DNA from: Streptomyces sp. NBC_01198
GTDB taxonomy: Bacteria; Actinomycetota; Actinomycetes; Streptomycetales; Streptomycetaceae
Direction of reading: 5' to 3'
DNA length: 64,000 bases
Assembly (NCBI RefSeq): GCF_036010485.1
Contig: NZ_CP108568.1
Location: 1,364,001-1,428,000, forward strand
Within the stretch, counting starts at the first letter, position 1, and the number at the start of each line of letters is the position of its first letter. The position numbers and the translations under genes are program-made. The notes under the pieces are model-generated. The model searched no databases. It was not told the origin of the DNA and saw only the letters and a list, made by a program, of their open reading frames with translations. Positions 42,054 to 50,993 of this stretch are shown in pieces.

Positions 42054-42065
42054 GGTACCGGTACC
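42054..42065. promoter_or_regulatory. Perfect palindrome GGTACCGGTACC, likely LacI operator
   Basis: A 12-bp dyad with central CG, as in many LacI-family operators, 35 bases upstream of the isomerase GTG and in the divergent promoter region shared with the binding-protein gene at 42252. The regulator gene is three genes away in the same operon. Confidence 0.75.
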
Positions 42066-42164
42066 ATATCGCATCATCAGCGTTCCTCCCTCCTGTCGAT
42101 CATTCACACCACTCGACGTGGCATTTTCGAGTTTCCGGCAGATGAACCCTTGCCACACCTCCTT

Positions 42165-42176
42165 GTTACCGTTACC
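42165..42176. promoter_or_regulatory. Second operator-like site (GTTACCGTTACC)
   Basis: On the minus strand this reads GGTAACGGTAAC and differs from the perfect palindrome at 42054 at two of 12 positions. It lies 75 bases before the binding-protein gene. It could be a weaker LacI site for the plus-strand operon. The spacing of 111 bp between the two centres is near 10.5 helical turns. Confidence 0.5.
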
Positions 42177-42251
42177 TTCAAGGCGATCGTGCACCCGACG
42201 GCTGTTTCCGGCCGGGTCGCACAGGACGGCACATGACGGAAGGACAGGTCG

Positions 42252-43589
42252 ATGCAACCTGGCCGCGCTGATCACGGGGCGGAGCCCGACGGCTCGACGA
42301 GCCCCCCAGACGGTCCCACTCGCCGGGGGGTGCTGGCAGGCGCCGGGGGCCTGGCACTGGCGGCGGCGCTGGCCGGCTGCGCCCGGGGCAGCTCCACCAC
42401 GAGCGTGCCCGGCGCGGTGAACCTCTACAACGACAACGCCACCTGGTCCGACGGGTACAAGAAGGCCGGCGCGGTGCTCAAGCGCGTCAGCGGTTTCGAC
42501 CTGCGCCCGCTGTCGAACGCCTCCACCACCTCCTACCAGGAGGTGGTCCAGACGTCCGTGCAGACCAACCGGGCCGCCGACGTCGTCAAGTGGGCGTCCG
42601 GCTTTCCGCTGTACTCACTGGCCCGCTCCGGCGGGCTGACCGAACTCGGCGCCCAGTGGGACGCCGCCGTCAAGCGCGGCTGGGTCTCCACCGAGCTGAA
42701 GCCCGCGGTCAGTTACCAGGGCAAGGTGTACGGCATCCCGCTGTACCAGTCGTCCTACGTGTTCTTCTACGCCAAGCCGGTGTTCACAAAGTACGGGCTG
42801 CGCGAGCCCGCCACCTGGGCGGAGTTCACGCACAACGCCGAGGTGCTGAAGAAGAACGGTGTGACGCCGTTCCTCGCCACCCAGAACGGTGTCTGGCCGG
42901 CCTTCGAGTGGTTCGAGGAACTGGTCAGCAAGATCGACCCTGACTTCTACACCCGGCTGGTCAACGGGCAGGCGAAGTACACCGACGACACCGCCGTGGA
43001 GGCGCTGACCCTCTGGCGGGACTTCTACGCCAAGGGCTGGATGACCGCGCCCGACTTCGACGGCGCCAACGGCCCGGCGCAGATGAAGGCCGGGAAGCTT
43101 GCGATGTTCCTGCACGGCACCTGGGAGTCGGCCGCGATCGCGGCCGCCGGGCTCAAGCCGGGCACCGACTACGGCGCGTTCATCATGCCCGCCGTGCACG
43201 ACGACACCAAGCCGTCGGTGATCGCGGAGTCGGGAGTGTTCGCGGTGCCCAGGCGCGCCGCCAACCACGACGGCGGTATCGCCGCCGTCTCCAACTGGCT
43301 GGACCCGCGGGTGCAGCGGGTGTGGTCGGACTTCCTCCAGGACAGTTCGGCCAACCCGACGGTGCCGGCGTCCAATCCGGTGATCGAGGGCGTGCAGCAG
43401 GACATCAAGCGGAACAGCCGCACGCTGCTGACCCGCTACAACGAGGCGAGCCCGCCCAACCTCATCCAGGGGAACATCCTCGACCTGGGCAATTTCATGA
43501 TCCATCCCACCGCAGTCCGCTCCACGCTCAAGTCGATGCAGAAACGCGCGGACAAGGAATGGGACATCTGGCGGAAGGGCGGCTCATGA
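42252..43589 (+). CDS. ABC transporter binding lipoprotein of the mannan locus
   Basis: The 445-residue protein starts at ATG 42252 after GGAAGGACAGG. The signal peptide (RRGVLAGAGGLALAAALAGC) has RRG and the lipobox LAGC. The mature part has the family-1 binding-protein pattern: VNLYNDNATWSDGYKKAG, VVQTSVQTNRAADVVKWASG, KVYGIPLYQSSYVFFYAKPV, FTKYGLREPATWAEFTHNAE, MKAGKLAMFLHGTWESAAIA, IAESGVFAVPRRA. It is expected to deliver manno-oligosaccharides from the secreted GH76 product pool. Its stop overlaps the first permease gene (ATGA). Confidence 0.93.
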   Translation: MQPGRADHGAEPDGSTSPPDGPTRRGVLAGAGGLALAAALAGCARGSSTTSVPGAVNLYNDNATWSDGYKKAGAVLKRVSGFDLRPLSNASTTSYQEVVQTSVQTNRAADVVKWASGFPLYSLARSGGLTELGAQWDAAVKRGWVSTELKPAVSYQGKVYGIPLYQSSYVFFYAKPVFTKYGLREPATWAEFTHNAEVLKKNGVTPFLATQNGVWPAFEWFEELVSKIDPDFYTRLVNGQAKYTDDTAVEALTLWRDFYAKGWMTAPDFDGANGPAQMKAGKLAMFLHGTWESAAIAAAGLKPGTDYGAFIMPAVHDDTKPSVIAESGVFAVPRRAANHDGGIAAVSNWLDPRVQRVWSDFLQDSSANPTVPASNPVIEGVQQDIKRNSRTLLTRYNEASPPNLIQGNILDLGNFMIHPTAVRSTLKSMQKRADKEWDIWRKGGS

Positions 43590-44539
43590 GTGTGACGACC
43601 GATTCGATCCGTGCCCGGCGCGGGCTGGCGAACGGCGGTCCCGAAGCGCCGCCCGGCACGAAGAGACGCGCCTCGGCAGAGCTCAAGGAGCGGCTGATGG
43701 CCGGCGGCTTCCTGCTGCCCGCCGCCCTGCTGGTCACCGCGGTCCTGCTGGCGCCCTTCTGCTACACGCTCTACCGCAGTTTCTTCAGCGACTACACCCA
43801 CTCGACCTTCAGCGGATTCGCCAACTACACCGCCTTCTTCACCGACCCCAATCTCCTCAAGTCCCTGGAGAACACCGTGATGTGGGTGGTGGGCGCGATC
43901 GTGCTGCCCACCGGTATGGGGCTGCTCATCGCGATGCTCACCGACGCCACCCGGTGGAGCCGCGCCGCGCGGCTCGCGGTAACCATCCCGTACGCGATCT
44001 CCGGCTCCGCGGTCGCGGTGGTGTGGAACTTCATGCTCACCAGCGACGGAGCGGTCAACAGCGCGCTCAAGGGCCTGCATCTGGGCGGCCTGACCGGCAC
44101 CTGGCTGCTCACCTGGCCCGGCAACACCATCGTGATGATCATCGCGAGTTCATGGCAGGCGACCGGGGTCGCGGTGATCCTCTTCATGGTCGGGCTCCAG
44201 GGCATTCCGCCGGACACGCTGGAGGCGGCGGCGCTGGACGGCGCCGGGCCGTGGAAGCGGTTCCGGTACGTCGTCCTCCCGCAACTGCGGCCGGTGTCGA
44301 TCATCGTCATCGGGATGAGCCTGGTGAACGGGCTCAAGGCGTTCGACCTGATCTTCGTCCTCACCCAGGGCGGACCGGGCCGGGCCACCGAGACGCTGGC
44401 CGTCTCCATGTACCAGGAGACCTTCCTCTTCCTGCGGCCGGGCGCGGGCGCCGCCATCGCCGTACTGCTGACCGTCATCGTGCTGCTGGCGTCCTGGACC
44501 TATCTGCGCCGCCAAGTGCCGACCCAGGGCAAGGTGTGA
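43586..44539 (+). CDS. ABC transporter permease (MalF type)
   Basis: The 317-residue protein has a basic N-terminal tail (TKRRASAELKERLMAGGFLL) then six predicted helices. Its EAA loop is DTLEAAALDGAGPWKRFRYV followed by VLPQLRPVSIIVIGMSL. FCYTLYRSFFSDYTHSTFSG and VLTQGGPGRATETLAVSMYQ are typical of this permease branch. It is coupled to the binding protein by ATGA and is one base away from the next permease gene. Confidence 0.93.
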   Translation: MSVTTDSIRARRGLANGGPEAPPGTKRRASAELKERLMAGGFLLPAALLVTAVLLAPFCYTLYRSFFSDYTHSTFSGFANYTAFFTDPNLLKSLENTVMWVVGAIVLPTGMGLLIAMLTDATRWSRAARLAVTIPYAISGSAVAVVWNFMLTSDGAVNSALKGLHLGGLTGTWLLTWPGNTIVMIIASSWQATGVAVILFMVGLQGIPPDTLEAAALDGAGPWKRFRYVVLPQLRPVSIIVIGMSLVNGLKAFDLIFVLTQGGPGRATETLAVSMYQETFLFLRPGAGAAIAVLLTVIVLLASWTYLRRQVPTQGKV

Positions 44540-44540
44540 C

Positions 44541-45350
44541 ATGAGCAGAGTCATCCGCAATACCGTCGTCGTCCTGGTCGCGTTGCTCTGGTTCGTGCCG
44601 ACGTACCTTCTGCTGGTCAACGGGCTGACGTCGGTGGGCAGTTACTCGGGCAGCCCGCGCTGGTACCCCAACAGCTTCGGTCTGTTCTCCAACATCCGGG
44701 CGGCATGGAATCTCGCCGACCTCGGTCCTGCCATGGCCAACAGCCTCTACTACGCGGCGGCCAGTTCAGCCGGCGCCGTACTGCTCGCCTCACTGGCCGC
44801 GTTCGCCGCCGCCATCATGCCGGTACGGCGCCGCGCCCTGTGGTTCTGGCTGATCTACGCGGGCACACTGCTGCCCCTCCAGGTGTTCCTGCGCCCGTTG
44901 TTCCTGGCGTACGCCAACACCGGGCTGTACGACACGCAGATGGGCATGGTGATCATCTATGTCGCCATCGCCATCCCGTTCGCCTTCTTCGTGCTGCGCA
45001 ATTTCGCGGCCACGCTGCCGTCCGAGGTGATCGAGGCGGCCCGCCTGGACGGCGCCTCCTGGTGGCGGCTGTTCTGGAGCATCTACGTGCCACTGTCGAA
45101 GTCCGCGATGGTCGCCGCGTTCGTCTTCCAGTTCGTCGCCGTCTGGAACGACCTGCTGTTCGGCATCACGTTGGCCACCAGCCGCAACATCCGGCCGATC
45201 ATGGCCGCCCTCGCCGATCTCCAGGGCAACTACTCCAACGTGGGTCCGCCGGTGGTACTGGCCGGCGCACTCGTGGTGTCGCTGCCCACCGTCGTCATCT
45301 TCTTCCTCTCCCAGCGGTTCTTCGTCTCCAGCCTCAAACTCAACGTCTGA
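44541..45350 (+). CDS. ABC transporter permease (MalG type)
   Basis: The 269-residue protein begins MSRVIRNTVVVLVALLWFVP and has six helices. The EAA loop is EVIEAARLDGASWWRLFWSI followed by VPLSKSAMVAAFVFQFVAVW. ISG-like NSLYYAAASSAGAVLLASLA and LYAGTLLPLQVFLRPLFLAY (IYAGTLLPLQVFLRPLFLAY in sequence) fit MalG/UgpE. No ATPase gene is in the operon, so a shared ATPase is expected. Confidence 0.92.
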   Translation: MSRVIRNTVVVLVALLWFVPTYLLLVNGLTSVGSYSGSPRWYPNSFGLFSNIRAAWNLADLGPAMANSLYYAAASSAGAVLLASLAAFAAAIMPVRRRALWFWLIYAGTLLPLQVFLRPLFLAYANTGLYDTQMGMVIIYVAIAIPFAFFVLRNFAATLPSEVIEAARLDGASWWRLFWSIYVPLSKSAMVAAFVFQFVAVWNDLLFGITLATSRNIRPIMAALADLQGNYSNVGPPVVLAGALVVSLPTVVIFFLSQRFFVSSLKLNV

Positions 45351-45364
45351 CAGGGAGTCCTGCC

Positions 45365-46573
45365 ATGAGAACAGCGCGTACCGCCCGCCGGGCCGGTCTG
45401 CTGCTGACCACGCTGGCCACCGCCGCGGCCGGTCTGCTCGCCGCCCCCGCCGCGCACGCCGAGGGCCGCCACACCACCACCGCCTGGGCCGGGCGCGCCG
45501 AGGCGAGCTACCGAGCTCTTCAGCACAACCTCTACCTCGGCGCCGCGAGCCACGATCTGTACCGGGAGGCCGCCCCGGCGGCGGCCGGCAGCAACCCCTA
45601 CTCGTACCTGTGGGAATTCCGCGAGGCCACCCAGGCCACGCTCTATGTGCGGACCATCCCGCACAACACGGGCCCGTACCGCAAGGACGTCGCGGACCGT
45701 TTCGCCGCTCTCCAGCAGTACGCGGCCTCCGATCCGGCCCACCCGGGTTACGACTCCTATCTGCCCGCACCGCTGGGCACCGGCGGGGACCTGTTCTTCG
45801 ACGACAACGCCGTGGTCGGTCTGTCGTTCCTGACGCAGTACCGGGCCGGCGGCGACCGGTCGATGCTGGCCAAGGCCCGCGCGGCCTTCACCACCGACAC
45901 CCGCGCCTGGGACGACGACCCCGCCAAGACCTGCCCCGGCGGCATGCACTGGGTCGAGAACGACGCCAACGCCATTCGGGCCGCGAACGTCACCGGTCTG
46001 TTCGCCCAACTGTCCGCAGGGCTCTACCAGATCACCAAGGAACCGGCATATCTGGACTGGGCGCAGAAGGCGTACGACTGGAACAAGACCTGCCTCCAGC
46101 AATCCCCTGGCCTCTACCAGAACGACCGGGACGACAACGGGACCGTCAACACCACGCTGTGGACGTACAATTCGGGCGCGATGATCGGCACCGCCACCGA
46201 GCTGTACCGCGCTACCGGCAAGCGCGCGTATCTCGACGAGGCGGTCCGCGACGCCGACGGCGCCCTCACCTACTGGACCGCCGACGACCGCCTGTACAAC
46301 CAGCCGGCCATCTTCAACTCCTTCCTCTTCCAGGACCTGTTGCTGCTGGACTCCCAGCACCACGACCCGCGGTACCGCCAGGTCCTCAGCGACTACGCCG
46401 ACCGGCTGTGGTCGGAGAACCGGGACCCGGCCACCGGCCTGTTCCGCTTCCAGGCGAGCAACGGCGGCGCCCCCGACCCGGCCCAGCCGGTCGCCACGCT
46501 CAACCAGTCCGCCGCCGTCCAGCTCTTCTCACTGCTGGCCTGGGACCCCAGGGACTACGACCGCACCAGCTGA
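45365..46573 (+). CDS. Secreted GH76 endo-alpha-1,6-mannanase
   Basis: The 402-residue protein starts at ATG 45365 (GGGAG upstream). A Tat- or Sec-type signal peptide (RTARRAGLLLTTLATAAAGL) ends near AHAEG. GH76 marks: WAGRAEASYRALQHNLYL, YSYLWEFREATQATLYV, the catalytic double Asp in GGDLFFDDNAVVGLSFLTQY, LWTYNSGAMIGTATELYRAT, IFNSFLFQDLLLLDSQ. GH76 enzymes cut the alpha-1,6-mannan backbone of yeast and fungal wall mannoproteins (family knowledge). It is the only exported hydrolase of the locus, so it probably starts the pathway. It follows the permease by 14 bases. Confidence 0.92.
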   Translation: MRTARTARRAGLLLTTLATAAAGLLAAPAAHAEGRHTTTAWAGRAEASYRALQHNLYLGAASHDLYREAAPAAAGSNPYSYLWEFREATQATLYVRTIPHNTGPYRKDVADRFAALQQYAASDPAHPGYDSYLPAPLGTGGDLFFDDNAVVGLSFLTQYRAGGDRSMLAKARAAFTTDTRAWDDDPAKTCPGGMHWVENDANAIRAANVTGLFAQLSAGLYQITKEPAYLDWAQKAYDWNKTCLQQSPGLYQNDRDDNGTVNTTLWTYNSGAMIGTATELYRATGKRAYLDEAVRDADGALTYWTADDRLYNQPAIFNSFLFQDLLLLDSQHHDPRYRQVLSDYADRLWSENRDPATGLFRFQASNGGAPDPAQPVATLNQSAAVQLFSLLAWDPRDYDRTS

Positions 46574-46642
46574 CGGCGGCCCGCCCTCGGGCCCCGCAAC
46601 GAAGCACTAGCACCAGCAGCACGCAGAGGAAGCACGTATCCG

Positions 46643-49600
46643 ATGACCTCAGGTCACACCCGCCCTTCGTGGTGGGACTCCACGATCGCCCGCGACGCGC
46701 TGCGCGAACGCGCGGTCGCCCATGTCCACCGGCACGGCGGGACGACCGTCCGGCTGTCCCCTGAGCCGCTGCTGCGGCGCACCGCCTCGGGCGGGCTGAC
46801 CCAGTCGGTGCGCGTGGACATCGATCCGGCCCCGCCGGCGTCCGTCGCATCGGCGGTGCTGCGGGTCGCCGACGGCGTTCCGGTCGGCTGCGAGGTGATC
46901 GACGGGCCGGGTGGTTCGGTACGCGTGCTCGTACCGGAGGTCGACGCGGAGGTGTCCGCGACGCTGGACCTGCCGGCCCTCGGGTTGCCCGAGCCGCTGC
47001 CGCTGCGGCTGCGCCCGCAGCGGCACTGGACCGTGCACCTGGTGCAGCACGCGCATCTGGACATCGGCTACACCGACCCGCAGGGGACGGTGCTCGCCGA
47101 GGGCCGCGCGGCGCTCGACACGTGTCTGGAGCTGATCCGGGCCACCGACGACTGGCCGGAAAACGCGCGCTACCGCTGGTCGGTGGAGGGTCTGTCGACC
47201 TTCACCGACTGGGCGGCGCACCGGCCGCCGGGCCGCGTCGAGGAATTCGTCCGGCGGATCCACGAGGGCCGGATCGAACTGACGGCGCTGCCGTTCAACC
47301 TGCACAGCGAGACGTGTTCGGTGGACGAACTACACGAGCTGCTGCGGGACGCGGTCGCCACCCGGGAGCGCTACGGGGTGCCGCTCACCACGGCGATGCA
47401 GACCGACGTGCCCGGCCAGGTCGTCGGGCTCCAGGACGTGCTGGCCGAGCACGGCATCCGCGGCCTGTCGGTGGCGCACAACTGGGCCGGGCGCGCCGTC
47501 CCGCACCTGGCCGGCGGAGCGCGGCTGCCGCGGCTGTTCCGCTGGCGCACCTCCGACGGGCGGTCGGTGCTGGTCTGGCGGACCGACACGCCGCACGGGC
47601 TGGCGTACATGGAAGGCTCGATCATCGGCTTCGACGAGTCCGCCGCTGCGGTCGACGACCTCTTCCCCTCCTATCTGACGGCGCTGGCCGACCACCCCGT
47701 GCCACACCAGGGCAAAGGAATCCCCGGTTATCCGATCCTGGACGCCCCCTACGAGGCCGACCCGTATCGGTGGGACATCCTGCATCTGCGGGTGCTGGGG
47801 ACCTTCGCCGACAACGGGCCACCGCGTCTTGTGGCCGCCGAGACCGTACGGCGTTGGAACGAGACCTGGGCCTACCCCGAGCTGCGGATCTCCCGGCACG
47901 AGGACTTCTTCGCCGACGCCGAAATGCGCCTGGGCGACCAACTGGAGACCTTCGAGGGCGACTGGTCCGACTGGTGGGTGGACGGAGTCGGCGCCGGGGC
48001 CGCACCGATGGCGATGAACCGCACTGCCCAGTCCGCGCTCGCGGACGCCCAGACGCTGGACGCGCTGGCCGGACTGCGCGGCGCCGAGGGCGAGCCGAAC
48101 CCGGCCGGCGACACCGCCGACGTCTACCGTGCGGTGTCCCTGTTCAACGAGCACACCTGGGGCGCCGGCGACCCGTGGACGTACGGCTGCCGCGGCCACG
48201 GCTCCGGTGAACAGCAGTGGCACTGGAAGTACGGGCAGGCCGTACGTGCCCACGACGGGGCGCTCGCGCTGCTGGAGCGGGCCGGGCACCGGCTGGGCTC
48301 GGCGCTGCCGGCGGGGGCGAACGCCCGCGCCAGTTTCCATGTCGTCAACACCCGCAGCCGCACCCGTACGGATGTGGTCCGTTTCTTCCTGCCGGAGAGC
48401 GTGCTGCCGCTGGACCGCCCGGCCCTGGTGACGGACGGCCGCGACGGACGCGAACTGCCGGTGGTCGGCGAGCCCCAGACCAATCCGCTGCACCGGGCCG
48501 CGGGGCGGTATCTGCATGTCACGGTGGCGGACGTGCCACCGCTGGGCACGGTCCGGCTGGACGTCACCGAGGCAGCTGCCGGGACCGGTCCGGTGTCCGG
48601 CGAGAGCGCCATGCCGGAGAACGCGGTGCTGGAGAACGAATTCCTCGCCGTCCAGGTCGACCTGCGGCGCAGCCGTATCGCGTCCGTGGTCGACAAGTCC
48701 ACCGGAACCGAACTCGTCGCGGGCGACGCGGCATTCGGCTTCAACGGCTACGTCCACGACCGGTACGCGACGGCAGGCGGCTTCAACCACCAGTCGAGCA
48801 AGACCGTCGCCGACGACTCCATGCACCTGCTGGCAGGGCGCGAGGTCGCACCCGCGTCCGTGCTGGTGGAGCGCACCTCCTCGGCGGTGGCGGAGACCCT
48901 GGTCTACGAGTGCGTGCCGCCGGGCGCGGCCCGGCTCCGTACCACCCTGACGCTGCCGCACGGCGTCGCGCGCCTCGACATCGCCAACCACCTGGCGAAA
49001 CCGGCCACCATGACGAAGGAGAGCGCCTTCTTCGCCTTCCCCTTCGCCCTCGACGCCCCGGTGGTCCGGATGGAGGCCACGGGCGGCGTGGTCGGCACCG
49101 GCCTGCCGCTGATCCCGGGCTCTGCCCTGCACATGCGCGGGATCCGCCGCTGGGCCACGCTGACGGAGGGCGGCACCACCGTGGGCTGGGCCACCCATGA
49201 CGCGCCGCTCGTCCAGCACGGCAACATCGCCATCCCGTACGTGCCCTACCCACCGTCGGTGCCGCGCCAGGAGCCGGGGACGCTGTACTCCTGGGTGCAC
49301 AACAACATCTGGGACACCAACTTCCCCAGTCAGCAGGCGTTCGAGCAGACCTTCCGGTACAGCGTGGCGGTCCGCCGGGACGGTGACCCGGCGTCGGACG
49401 CGGCGCTCGGCATGCGGGCCTCGGACCCCGGTCACCCGCTGCTCGCGGTACGGGCCACCGGGCCTGTTGTGAACACCGGGGCCGACGGCGCGGACGTGGC
49501 CGAGACCTCAGTGGTGTCGGTGGACCACCCCGATGTCCGGGTCGTGGGGCTGCTGGCGCGGGAGCCGGACACGTTCCTGATCCGGCTCCAGTCCTTCGCC

Positions 49601-49771
49601 GACGAGCCAGTACGGGCCGGGCTGACCCTGACGCCGTCCTACGCCGCCGCGCTGCGCTGCTCCTACCTCGGCGAGAACGGGGAACCGATCGCTCCGGAGG
49701 ACGACGGCACGCTCCGCGTGGCGCTCGGTCCCAGGGGCACAGCCGCGGTGCTGGTGGTCACGGGGACCTGA
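46643..49771 (+). CDS. GH38-like alpha-mannosidase (divergent TDVPG branch)
   Basis: The 1042-residue protein has no signal peptide. The catalytic domain starts near residue 135: VHLVQHAHLDIGYTDPQGTV (metal His and Asp), RWSVEGLSTFTDWAAHRPPG, PFNLHSETCSVDELHELLRD, the presumed nucleophile in TTAMQTDVPGQVVGLQDVLA, and the metal His in LFNEHTWGAGDPWTYGC. The C-terminal beta domains follow from about residue 560. It differs from the 35-kb GH38 in all motif contexts, so the two are paralogous branches and probably split the linkages of mannan side chains. Last gene of the plus-strand operon, 70 bases after GH76. Confidence 0.88.
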   Translation: MTSGHTRPSWWDSTIARDALRERAVAHVHRHGGTTVRLSPEPLLRRTASGGLTQSVRVDIDPAPPASVASAVLRVADGVPVGCEVIDGPGGSVRVLVPEVDAEVSATLDLPALGLPEPLPLRLRPQRHWTVHLVQHAHLDIGYTDPQGTVLAEGRAALDTCLELIRATDDWPENARYRWSVEGLSTFTDWAAHRPPGRVEEFVRRIHEGRIELTALPFNLHSETCSVDELHELLRDAVATRERYGVPLTTAMQTDVPGQVVGLQDVLAEHGIRGLSVAHNWAGRAVPHLAGGARLPRLFRWRTSDGRSVLVWRTDTPHGLAYMEGSIIGFDESAAAVDDLFPSYLTALADHPVPHQGKGIPGYPILDAPYEADPYRWDILHLRVLGTFADNGPPRLVAAETVRRWNETWAYPELRISRHEDFFADAEMRLGDQLETFEGDWSDWWVDGVGAGAAPMAMNRTAQSALADAQTLDALAGLRGAEGEPNPAGDTADVYRAVSLFNEHTWGAGDPWTYGCRGHGSGEQQWHWKYGQAVRAHDGALALLERAGHRLGSALPAGANARASFHVVNTRSRTRTDVVRFFLPESVLPLDRPALVTDGRDGRELPVVGEPQTNPLHRAAGRYLHVTVADVPPLGTVRLDVTEAAAGTGPVSGESAMPENAVLENEFLAVQVDLRRSRIASVVDKSTGTELVAGDAAFGFNGYVHDRYATAGGFNHQSSKTVADDSMHLLAGREVAPASVLVERTSSAVAETLVYECVPPGAARLRTTLTLPHGVARLDIANHLAKPATMTKESAFFAFPFALDAPVVRMEATGGVVGTGLPLIPGSALHMRGIRRWATLTEGGTTVGWATHDAPLVQHGNIAIPYVPYPPSVPRQEPGTLYSWVHNNIWDTNFPSQQAFEQTFRYSVAVRRDGDPASDAALGMRASDPGHPLLAVRATGPVVNTGADGADVAETSVVSVDHPDVRVVGLLAREPDTFLIRLQSFADEPVRAGLTLTPSYAAALRCSYLGENGEPIAPEDDGTLRVALGPRGTAAVLVVTGT

Positions 49772-49970
49772 CCGTGTCCGGGGTCGGGCAAGCGGTACGG
49801 ATACGGCTAGACGAGCAGGTCCAAGGCCTGTGACAGAGGTTCGACGTGGCGCGTGAGCTCTTCAGCTCATGAGTTGGATGTCCGCGGAGCATGCCTTCGG
49901 GGGCGGTCGTTCGGTGCACACAGCTCCGCACGTACGCCCCCTCCCGGTGGCGGCTAGCTGGGCCTCTACC

Positions 49971-50208
49971 TCAGCGCCGGGGTGTCGCCGCGTGGCTGCT
50001 GTAGGGAGTGGTGAACTCATCGTCGGAGACGAGGAAGGCGTAGTGCTGGATAGTGATCGACTCGGCCGGGATGACGGCGAAGTCCAGCGTGACGCGGTTG
50101 CTGGTGGCTACGGGGATGAAGGGTCCCCACTCGTCTCCGATCTCAAGGCCCCGCCAGGAATTCGGCGGATTCCCGGTTGTTCCGGGCGTGAACGATGGTG
50201 TGGTTCAA
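49971..50208 (-). pseudogene. VOC/glyoxalase-family protein relic
   Basis: From a TTG at 50208 the frame reads NHTIVHARNNRESAEFLAG. After a small deletion near 50150 another frame reads LEIGDEWGPFIPVATSN, then VTLDFAVIPAESITIQHYAF, LVSDDEF. This is the first half of a VOC-superfamily protein. The second beta-alpha-beta unit is replaced by TTPYSSHAATPRR and a stop. The region 49772-49970 has no gene; it only carries the downstream end of the mannan operon. Confidence 0.6.
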
Positions 50209-50289
50209 CTCGACTGACGTGTGCGGAATGCCTCCGTAAGGCACCTCGCGGACACCTCCATGCCTCACCCAGCCGATGACCGACACGCG

Positions 50290-50815
50290 ATGCCGCGGCG
50301 GGTGCCGATTAATCATCCGGGCTGGTCAAGCGGCATGCTGGCATTCATGGAGGGTTCCGCCGAGTCGGTCTTGACGGCGGACCTCCAGGTGCCTGATGTG
50401 TCCAGAAGGTGGCTCTGGTTCCAGATCAGTGCTCTGTCGAGGAGTTCGCGCCGGCAGGTCTGTATCAGCGCTCCATGATGGAGTTCATACGCGGCATCCG
50501 GGACGCCGGTGGTGACGACCTTCAGTCAGGCGTCCGTCAGTAGCGCGTCGAAGGCGGTCGTGAAATTGGAGTCGCGGTCGCGCATCAGGAAGCTGGCCTT
50601 GCTCCCTGCGTCTTCGAGGTCCATGACGAGGTTCCGCCCGAGCTGTACGACCCATTGCGCGGTGGGGTGTGCGGTGGCGCCCAGGATCCGGATGCGCCGG
50701 GTGGAGTGCTCGACGACGGCGAAGACGTAGAGTCGCGCCCCGGTCAGGGTGCGGGTTTCGAAGAAGTCGCAGGCCAGTAGGGCGCCGGCCTGGCAGCGCA
50801 GGAAGTCGGCCCACG
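50290..50815 (-). pseudogene. DDE integrase-core transposase, core and C-terminal relic
   Basis: From 50815 the frame reads TTWADFLRCQAGALLACDFF, ETRTLTGARLYVFAVVEHST, RRIRILGATAHPTAQWVVQL, GRNLVMDLEDAGSKASFLMR, DRDSNFTTAFDALLTDA. These are the first and second catalytic Asp blocks (CDFF, RDRDSNF). A TGA then stands where Gly is expected, followed by out-of-frame MPRMNSIMER and ELLDRALIWNQSHLL, and a mis-joined tail. It is the same protein type as the relics at 28.6 and 34.5 kb. Confidence 0.82.
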
Positions 50816-50937
50816 TCGTGCTCGCTCGTTCCAGGTCATCATGAACGGCCCCAGTTACCGCCCGAACAAGCGCCCCAGGAACCCACCGAGAGGAGCGGAA
50901 CGGCGACCGCGAAGGTCGGCTGACCGCAGGAGTCTTC

Positions 50938-50974
50938 AGCCCGGCGCTTGAGCACGAGGCTCAGGCGCCGGGCT
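50938..50974 (-). terminator. Long GC-rich hairpin terminator of the DUF6882 gene
   Basis: A 16-bp stem (AGCCCGGCGCTTGAGC pairing with GCTCAGGCGCCGGGCT, one G-T type mismatch) with a 5-base loop lies 20 bases after the stop codon at 50994 on the minus strand. It has no U-run, as is common in actinomycete terminators. Confidence 0.75.
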
Positions 50975-50993
50975 GCGGCCCAGCTCGCTGGTG

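Noticed and set aside
47330..49435. A 701-residue minus-strand open frame
   Set aside because: Antisense of the second GH38 gene; low-complexity His/Gly/Arg-rich translation.
49869..50279. A 136-residue plus-strand frame after the mannan operon
   Set aside because: It is opposite the VOC-type relic, which explains the open frame and has recognisable family segments.
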